DNA from: WSZY01 sp964559845 | Lineage (GTDB): Bacteria > Pseudomonadota > Zetaproteobacteria > Mariprofundales > Mariprofundaceae | Reading direction: 5' to 3' | Length of the DNA stretch: 9,926 nt | Assembly: GCA_964559845.1 (NCBI GenBank) | Contig: CAZLJF010000059.1 | Span: 1-9,926 of the forward strand | In this document: positions 5,353-9,926 of the stretch, piece by piece | Numbering within the stretch: position 1 is the first letter of the stretch | Layout of the letters: the number at the start of each line of letters is the position of its first letter | The notes under the pieces: model-generated | Seen by the model: the letters and a program-made list of their open reading frames with translations, nothing else | What the model was told of the DNA's origin: nothing | The model's database searches: none | Translations under genes and position numbers: made by a program

Positions 5353-6414
5353 ATGACTCCCTTACATCATCATACCCATGATATGCTGATCGTTGGCGCC
5401 GGCCTGGCCGGTTCTATTCTGGCCTATCAACTCAAGCTTGCCGGCCAGAGCCTCCTTCTTGTCAGCGACCCCTCCATCCCTTCGGCCTCACGCGCCGCAG
5501 CCGGTCTGATCAACCCTGTCACGGGCCAGCGGCTGGTCCTGCAGGATAACATCAACGCACTGCTTGCATCAGCCCGGAGCCTTTACCACGACATTGAAAA
5601 TCGCTTCAGGATAAAGATTCTCCATCAGAAAAAGATGCTGCGCCTTTTCCGTTCGGAAAAGGAGAAGGCCGCCTGGGAAAAACGCAGAAAAGACCCTGCC
5701 TATCTCCCCTATATTGATCACAGGCTGTATGATGACGGCGCTGGTACGGAGCCAGGTGCTTTTTTGCAGTTTCAGACAGGTTATCTGGACAGCAACAGGC
5801 TGCTGGATTCGTTGCATCTATGGTTTCGGGAACAGGGCATGCTTATTGAAGCCCCCTTTTGCCATGAGAACATGATGATTCACGCCGATGGCATTGAATG
5901 GGGAGATGTTCAGGCCAGCAAAATCATTTTCTGTGAAGGCTGGCGAGGCCAGAACAATCCGTGGTTTGAGTGGCTGCCTTTTCAGCCTGCCAAGGGTGAG
6001 ATTCTCACTCTCTCCACGGATACAGATATCCCGGTGCATATCATCAACCGGGGAAAATGGCTGCTGCCGCTTACTGCCGGCAGCTTCAAACTGGGCGCAA
6101 CATATGACTGGAATAATCTTAACGAAACAGCCACTGAAGAGGCGAAACAGGAGCTTCTGGATGCCATGCAGCAGATCCTTTTCACCGGCCATTCTGCCAA
6201 AGTGACAGGCCATGCAGCCGGTGTCCGGCCCGGCACGAGGGACAAGCAGCCCTTTATCGGCCTTCATCCCGAATACCCGGAACTGGGAATCTTTAACGGT
6301 TTCGGCTCCAAGGGGAGCCTGCTGATCCCCTGGCATGCCGAACAGTTCACCCTGCATCTGACTGCCAACCGGCCGCTTCCCGAAACAGCAGATATCGGAC
6401 GCCTGCATGGCTAG
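5353..6414 (+). CDS. DAO-family FAD-dependent oxidoreductase, resembling the MnmC oxidase domain
   Basis: A 353-aa flavoprotein. GAGLAG (15-20) is the FAD Rossmann motif, and AAAGLINPVTGQR (48-60) sits where DAO proteins hold the flavin. The second half has PAKGEILTL (212-220), LPLTAGSFKLGATYDWNN (238-255), GVRPGTRDKQPFIG (290-303) and GFGSKGSLLIPW (317-328). By recall, the GATYDWN and TRDKQPFIG segments with the K/R-GE strand resemble the C-terminal oxidase domain of MnmC, which converts the cmnm5 side chain of tRNA wobble uridine to nm5. Glycine-oxidase-type activity on small amines is the alternative. ATG 5353 follows directly on the msrB TGA; Met11 is a possible shorter start. It overlaps the next gene by 8 nt, implying coupled synthesis. 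The family is sure; the substrate is inferred. Confidence 0.8.
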   Translation: MTPLHHHTHDMLIVGAGLAGSILAYQLKLAGQSLLLVSDPSIPSASRAAAGLINPVTGQRLVLQDNINALLASARSLYHDIENRFRIKILHQKKMLRLFRSEKEKAAWEKRRKDPAYLPYIDHRLYDDGAGTEPGAFLQFQTGYLDSNRLLDSLHLWFREQGMLIEAPFCHENMMIHADGIEWGDVQASKIIFCEGWRGQNNPWFEWLPFQPAKGEILTLSTDTDIPVHIINRGKWLLPLTAGSFKLGATYDWNNLNETATEEAKQELLDAMQQILFTGHSAKVTGHAAGVRPGTRDKQPFIGLHPEYPELGIFNGFGSKGSLLIPWHAEQFTLHLTANRPLPETADIGRLHG

Positions 6415-7003
6415 ACTCTCTGTCACAGCTGAGGTCCAGCGCTTTCTCAGCCGCAGAATCGATGCAGGCGATACGGTAATCGATGCAACGCTCGGTAACG
6501 GTCACGATGCGCTGTTCCTTGCACGACTTATTGGCGATGAGGGACACCTTTTCGGGTTCGATGTTCAGCTTGCTGCCATCAGCCACACACGCAACCGCCT
6601 GACTGCCCATCAGCTTGATCACCGTGCCACATTGATGATGAAAAGCCATGCAGATATGGCCGACTATATCCCTGAACGGCTACATGGTCGTATCCGGTGC
6701 ATCATGTTTAACCTTGGCTATCTTCCCGGAGGGGATAAATCGCTGATAACACGAACAGCATCCACACTCACTGCCCTGAATCAGGGTTGCAGGCTGTTAT
6801 CCGCACACGGCTGCATCTCTGTTCTCGCCTATAGCGGCCACCCCGGAGGAACGGATGAAAGCAACGCAGTCAAAGCCTGGGCCGGTGAGCTTTCGGAAGA
6901 CGGCTTCAGCGTCCGCATGCAAAACCTGTTACCGGAACACAAACATCCGCCGCAATGGATTCTGATTGAAAAAAAAGCTTCACACACCGCATCCGTTATT
7001 TAA
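6407..7003 (+). CDS. YtqB/MnmM-type class I SAM methyltransferase
   Basis: A 198-aa methyltransferase of the family long annotated 'rRNA methylase' (PF06962). The SAM motif I is DATLGNGHDALFLA (26-39), and an acidic end to strand 2 appears as FGFDVQ (49-54). The family-specific FNLGYLPGGDKS (101-112) is the catalytic-loop region, and YSGHPGG (142-148) with PPQWILIEKK (181-190) closes the fold. Length matches B. subtilis YtqB. The Gram-positive members were shown to be MnmM, which methylates nm5s2U34 of tRNA to mnm5s2U34. The gene overlaps the FAD oxidoreductase by 8 nt, and that partner could supply the nm5 precursor. The start is ATG 6407, with a weak GGA upstream, so expression probably depends on coupling. 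The exact substrate in this organism is inferred. Confidence 0.82.
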   Translation: MARLSVTAEVQRFLSRRIDAGDTVIDATLGNGHDALFLARLIGDEGHLFGFDVQLAAISHTRNRLTAHQLDHRATLMMKSHADMADYIPERLHGRIRCIMFNLGYLPGGDKSLITRTASTLTALNQGCRLLSAHGCISVLAYSGHPGGTDESNAVKAWAGELSEDGFSVRMQNLLPEHKHPPQWILIEKKASHTASVI

Positions 7004-7042
7004 TCAACCTTTCATCATTTGGCTATATAGTGCCGGGCGATT

Positions 7043-7071
7043 TTGAATCGTGTAAGGTGCTGCACTTAAAT
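7043..7071 (+). promoter_or_regulatory. Candidate promoter for the EF-hand gene
   Basis: TTGAAT (7043-7048), a 17-bp spacer and TTAAAT (7066-7071) give 4/6 matches at both hexamers with ideal spacing. A GTGCTG/CAGCAC inverted repeat (7057-7062 with 7075-7080) surrounds the -10 and could be an operator, a leader hairpin or a weak end signal for the upstream gene. Confidence 0.4.
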
Positions 7072-7105
7072 TTCCAGCACTACACCCAACCAACCGGAGG
7101 AAAGA

Positions 7106-7393
7106 ATGAAAAAGTGGCTTTTGCCTTTGGCAACATGCGCAACCATGTTCTCAGCACCTGCATTTGCAGCCTATAACCCTGAGCACAAAGCAGACACCAA
7201 TTTTAACCGCATGGACAAAAACAAGGACAACATTGTCAGCAAAGAAGAGTTTTTGAAGCCTTACACCGACAGGTTTCAGCGTATTGACCGTGACGGCAAC
7301 GGATCCATATCCATAGAAGAGATGCGCCGGTACTGGCATGAAAAGAAAGAAGAGTATGAAGCATTTAAAAACAAGCACGGCAGAGACGACTAG
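7106..7393 (+). CDS. Exported two-EF-hand calcium-binding protein
   Basis: A 95-aa protein with a signal peptide (KK at 2-3, hydrophobic core, AFA cleavage after residue 21). It carries two canonical 12-residue EF-hand loops, DKNKDNIVSKEE (37-48) and DRDGNGSISIEE (61-72), each with acidic or Asn ligands at positions 1, 3 and 5 and Glu at 12. The two loops form one EF-hand pair, so it should bind two calcium ions in the periplasm. The tail (73-95) is a charged helix, Lys/Glu-rich. The ribosome binding site is strong (GGAGGA, 7096-7101). It appears monocistronic with its own candidate promoter and is convergent with the rseC-like gene (13-bp gap). Small proteins like this are common in proteobacteria; roles are mostly unassigned. 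Confidence 0.88.
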   Translation: MKKWLLPLATCATMFSAPAFAAYNPEHKADTNFNRMDKNKDNIVSKEEFLKPYTDRFQRIDRDGNGSISIEEMRRYWHEKKEEYEAFKNKHGRDD

Positions 7394-7406
7394 GCAGACC
7401 AGGTAG

Positions 7407-7874
7407 TTACTCGCCTCTGTGACACGCTAAGCGGTTGCCTTCCTGCGGCGTCTGGATGCGTACAATGCGCGCATCCAGACCTGCATTGTCACTCTTTTTC
7501 AGCACACCCGACAAATAACAGGCAACAACGGCAGTAATACCTGAAAGTGCTGCCAGAACATCCGGTTGACCAACAGCAAAATAGTGTGACGCAAAATATG
7601 CGCTCACCCCCGCCACAAAGAAACAGAGCATCGGCAATCCATAAAGCCTGCAGGCGCTTTGCAGTACCAGATGATCCGGCACTTCAATCACCACTTCATC
7701 CCCGACCCTGGCATTCACTCCGTTATAAACATGAAGTTCCAGCGTCCGCTGATTCCAGGCACCAAGGGTCGCACATGAGCTTTTTCCCGCACATGAACCG
7801 CATGTCGAAGCACGCTCACCGGCAATCAAAGCCATGTCGCCATCAACTTGCCGGACAATTCCAGTCTGTTGCAT
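7407..7874 (-). CDS. rseC: RseC/MucC family membrane protein
   Basis: A 155-aa inner-membrane protein of the RseC/MucC family (SoxR-reducing system and sigma-E modulators). The cytoplasmic N-terminus holds a cysteine cluster, C25-x2-C28-x5-C34 within STCGSCAGKSSCATLG, likely redox-active or metal-binding. Next come a beta-rich segment (VGDEVVIEVP, 57-66), two membrane helices (about 72-98 and 104-125) and a short cytoplasmic tail. In enterobacteria RseC is the last gene of rpoE-rseABC and modestly promotes sigma-E activity; family members also take part in keeping SoxR reduced. Here it stands alone, so a link to an electron-transfer complex or SoxR reduction is as likely as sigma-E control. 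The start is ATG 7874; the Shine-Dalgarno is weak. It is divergent from nadB. Confidence 0.85.
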   Translation of the reverse strand: MQQTGIVRQVDGDMALIAGERASTCGSCAGKSSCATLGAWNQRTLELHVYNGVNARVGDEVVIEVPDHLVLQSACRLYGLPMLCFFVAGVSAYFASHYFAVGQPDVLAALSGITAVVACYLSGVLKKSDNAGLDARIVRIQTPQEGNRLACHRGE

Positions 7875-7954
7875 GACTCAACCCTACTACACAATGCCCT
7901 CTGTAGCCAAAACCCTCTTACACAAATCATCCCGAAAGCGTAAACTGCGCATAT
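7875..7954. promoter_or_regulatory. Divergent rseC/nadB intergenic region
   Basis: These 80 bp separate two start codons and must hold both promoters. For nadB, TTACAC, 17 bp, then TAAACT (7941-7946) is the best-placed pair, though the -35 matches consensus poorly. If real, transcription would start within a few bases of the nadB ATG (7955), which has no Shine-Dalgarno, so nadB could be nearly leaderless. No convincing element was found for rseC. Confidence 0.3.
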
Positions 7955-9562
7955 ATGGCTCACCATCCCGTTCAACACCCCGTTCAACATTTCGACTACC
8001 TGGTCATTGGCAGCGGTGCGGCAGGTATGCTGGCGGCCAGGCGGCTGGCCGATCATGGCAAGGTGGCTATTGTCAACAAGGGTGATTTCTCCGAATCCAA
8101 CACCTATCAGGCACAGGGCGGTATTGCCGGCGTAACCGGTAATCACGATTCGATCGAATCGCATATTGCCGATACCATTGAAGCAGGGGCGGGACTCTGC
8201 CATGAAGAGGTAGTTCGTGAGGTTATCTCGGCCGGCAGCCGCATGATCAGAGAACTGATCGAGCTTGGCACACCTTTTGACACCGACGGGAAAGGGCTCC
8301 ACCTTACCCGCGAGGGCGGCCATAGCCAGCGGCGTGTTGCCCATGCAAAAGATGAGACAGGCAAGGTAATCGGCGAAACACTGCTCACATACGTGCAGGA
8401 AAACAGTAATATCATCTGCCTGAAAAAGCATACCGCCATCGATCTTATCACGACAAGAAGGCTCGGCCGGCATGATGGCAGGAACCGCTGTCTTGGTGCC
8501 TATCTTCTGCATCCGGACGGCTCAATCATCACCGTTTCGGCCTCGCACACCATTCTGGCAACCGGCGGCAGTGGCAAGGTCTATATGTACACCTCCAATC
8601 CGCATGCAGCAACCGGAGACGGTATTGCCATGGCATGGCGGGCGGGTTGCCCCGTTATGAATCTGGAGTTTATGCAGTTTCATCCAACATGCCTCTACCA
8701 TGCCTCTGCTCCCACCATGCTGCTCACCGAGGCCTTGCGTGGTGAAGGCGCACACCTGGTCGATCAGCAGGGCTACCGCTTTGTCTTTGACTACGATTCC
8801 CGTGGCGAACTGGCGCCGCGTGATATCGTTGCACGCGCCATTGATCACCAGATAAAAAAACAGGGGAAGGACTGCATGTTCCTTGATGCCCGGGTGCTGG
8901 GTGAAGAGACGATCACAAGCCACTTTCCGAACATCCATCATCGCCTGCTGAAACTGGGCTTTGATATGTGCAACCAGCCCGTTCCGGTGGTTCCGGCTGC
9001 ACACTATATCTGTGGCGGCGTACAGACCGACGCTGCCGGCCGAACCAGTGTAGAGAGCCTTTACGTGATCGGTGAGTCCGCCTGTACCGGCCTGCATGGC
9101 GCCAACCGCCTTGCCAGCAATTCACTGTTGGAGTGCCTTGTTATGGCAGACCTGTGCGCCACCGCCATTGTTGAACAGGGCAACCGGCCTCAACTGATGA
9201 GCCTGCCGGTATGGGATGATGCGGGCACTGTTCCGGAGACCGAACGCATCCAGATCAAACAGAACTGGGATGAGGTTCGGGCAACCATGTCCAACTATGT
9301 GGGCATTGTGCGCTCCAATGAGCGGTTGCGTCGTGCCAAACGCAGGCTGGATGTAATCCGCGAAGAGATCGCCAGCTACTACTGGAAATATCCCATCAGC
9401 CGTGACCTGATTGAGCTGAGAAACATCTCTCTCGTTGCCGACCTGACCATACGCTCCGCGCAGCTTCGCCATGAATCGCGGGGTCTGCACTACTCTACGG
9501 ACTATCCTGAGACATCGGCCAAAGCCGAAGATACGATTCTCGTACCCGATCAGTTGTCATGA
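7955..9562 (+). CDS. nadB: L-aspartate oxidase
   Basis: NadB oxidises L-aspartate to iminoaspartate, the first step of de novo NAD synthesis; NadA then forms quinolinate. The enzyme is a soluble flavoprotein using oxygen or fumarate as acceptor. The 535-aa length is typical. FAD motif GSGAAG is at 19-24, followed by SNTYQAQGGIAG (48-59), ATGGSGKVYMYTSNP, the active-site FMQFHPTCLY region, LLTEALRGEGAHLVD, ELAPRDIVARAI with the catalytic Arg, HYICGGVQTD, and GLHGANRLASNSLLECLV. The C-terminal helical domain (NERLRRAKRRLDVI and the closing SRGLHYSTDYPE) is complete. Nothing is missing. The N-terminus carries an imperfect 12-bp tandem repeat (HPVQ twice). No Shine-Dalgarno precedes ATG 7955. Its stop overlaps the acylphosphatase start (ATGA). 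Confidence 0.97.
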   Translation: MAHHPVQHPVQHFDYLVIGSGAAGMLAARRLADHGKVAIVNKGDFSESNTYQAQGGIAGVTGNHDSIESHIADTIEAGAGLCHEEVVREVISAGSRMIRELIELGTPFDTDGKGLHLTREGGHSQRRVAHAKDETGKVIGETLLTYVQENSNIICLKKHTAIDLITTRRLGRHDGRNRCLGAYLLHPDGSIITVSASHTILATGGSGKVYMYTSNPHAATGDGIAMAWRAGCPVMNLEFMQFHPTCLYHASAPTMLLTEALRGEGAHLVDQQGYRFVFDYDSRGELAPRDIVARAIDHQIKKQGKDCMFLDARVLGEETITSHFPNIHHRLLKLGFDMCNQPVPVVPAAHYICGGVQTDAAGRTSVESLYVIGESACTGLHGANRLASNSLLECLVMADLCATAIVEQGNRPQLMSLPVWDDAGTVPETERIQIKQNWDEVRATMSNYVGIVRSNERLRRAKRRLDVIREEIASYYWKYPISRDLIELRNISLVADLTIRSAQLRHESRGLHYSTDYPETSAKAEDTILVPDQLS

Positions 9563-9852
9563 AGGATGAAGCATCCGGCATAAGAGCTTACCGCGTTCGC
9601 GTTGAAGGGCGTGTTCAGGGTGTCTGCTTCCGTCACTACACACGGGAGAAAGCGACTCAACTTGGTATCACTGGCTGGGTAAGAAATTGCCCGGATGGAA
9701 GCGTGGAAACACTGATCTGCGGCCCTGAAACACAATTAAACACCATGCTCGCATGGCTCAAACATGGCCCCTCTGCCGCCGTAGTCGCACAAATACACAT
9801 TGAACCTGCTAACCTCGATCCGATTCTGACCGGATTCGACATTACCTGCTAA
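9559..9852 (+). CDS. acyP: Acylphosphatase
   Basis: A 97-aa acylphosphatase, which hydrolyses carboxyl-phosphate bonds in metabolites such as carbamoyl phosphate and acyl phosphates in the cytoplasm. The signature VEGRVQGVCFRHYTREKA (15-32) carries the phosphate-cradle and catalytic Arg25, and GWVRNCPDGSVE (39-50) carries catalytic Asn43. A final strand near the C-terminus closes the ferredoxin-like fold. Length is normal. The ATG shares four bases with the nadB stop (ATGA), so it is translated by coupling. A functional connection with NAD synthesis is not established; the arrangement may be simple operon packing. Confidence 0.93.
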   Translation: MKDEASGIRAYRVRVEGRVQGVCFRHYTREKATQLGITGWVRNCPDGSVETLICGPETQLNTMLAWLKHGPSAAVVAQIHIEPANLDPILTGFDITC

Positions 9853-9863
9853 CATTCGAATGG

Positions 9864-9883
9864 CTGCTTACGGCTAAAAGCAG
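9864..9883 (+). other. Small hairpin after the nadB-acyP operon
   Basis: CTGCTT (9864-9869) pairs with AAGCAG (9878-9883) around an 8-base loop, 11 bp past the acylphosphatase stop. The stem is short and lacks a U-tract, so it is a weak terminator candidate. The remaining sequence to the window end shows no gene. Confidence 0.25.
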
Positions 9884-9926
9884 ATATTCGCAACATATAG
9901 ACTATTGGTCGGTGATCACTTATTAA

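Noticed and set aside
4727..6136. Repeat of GAAACAGCCACTG at two places
   Set aside because: Only 13 bases and within unrelated coding frames; compatible with chance and codon use.
5818..6426. 202-aa minus-strand open frame opposite the FAD oxidoreductase
   Set aside because: It is fully antisense to a gene with clear conserved motifs, has no ribosome binding site of note and shows no recognisable domain.
7826..8512. 228-aa minus-strand open frame overlapping nadB and rseC
   Set aside because: It lies antisense to the unmistakable nadB coding sequence and has no protein-like motif.

Overview
The window is about 50% GC. It looks like a proteobacterial chromosome segment of closely packed genes in short operons, with a mobile-element remnant at its left edge. 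The gene set (RseC-type membrane protein, L-aspartate oxidase, methionine-R-sulfoxide reductase, acylphosphatase, host-attachment-type protein, zinc-ribbon membrane proteins) fits a Gram-negative proteobacterium. The style recalls Zetaproteobacteria or a neighbouring gamma lineage, but that placement is a low-confidence inference.

Left edge, 1-218: a non-coding, highly structured stretch. It ends in a perfect 8-bp hairpin with a CTTA loop, GAAG just 5' of it and TTCAC just 3'. This is the layout of an IS200/IS605 right end, so the stretch probably carries the omega/reRNA of a TnpB element whose coding part, if any, lies outside the window. 299-1833: four same-strand genes. They are a cytoplasmic peptidoglycan-binding-domain protein, a small P-loop-like protein with degenerate ATPase motifs (1-nt stop/start overlap), a small lipoprotein, and a two-helix membrane protein with a four-cysteine zinc ribbon.

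1866-2577 (minus strand): a host-attachment-family protein and a 72-aa conserved-looking small protein, divergent from a GIY-YIG protein (2707-2988) across a gap with a 17-nt palindrome. 3022-3903: a membrane-anchored alpha/beta hydrolase whose 3' end lies in a long hairpin with perfect 22-bp arms. 3977-4771: a zinc-ribbon, single-pass membrane protein starting at GTG.

4831-7003: a single-cysteine MsrB with a signal peptide and a competing internal start, then directly abutting a DAO-type FAD oxidoreductase, which overlaps a YtqB/MnmM-type methyltransferase by 8 nt. The last two resemble, as separate proteins, the two activities joined in MnmC (tRNA wobble-uridine modification). 7106-7393: an exported two-EF-hand protein. 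7407-7874 (minus): RseC family, head-to-head with nadB (7955-9562), which overlaps acylphosphatase (9559-9852) by ATGA. The rse/nadB adjacency matches Enterobacteria except that rpoE-rseA-rseB are absent between them.

The two points most worth following are the IS605-type right end with its candidate guide RNA and the split MnmC-like gene pair.
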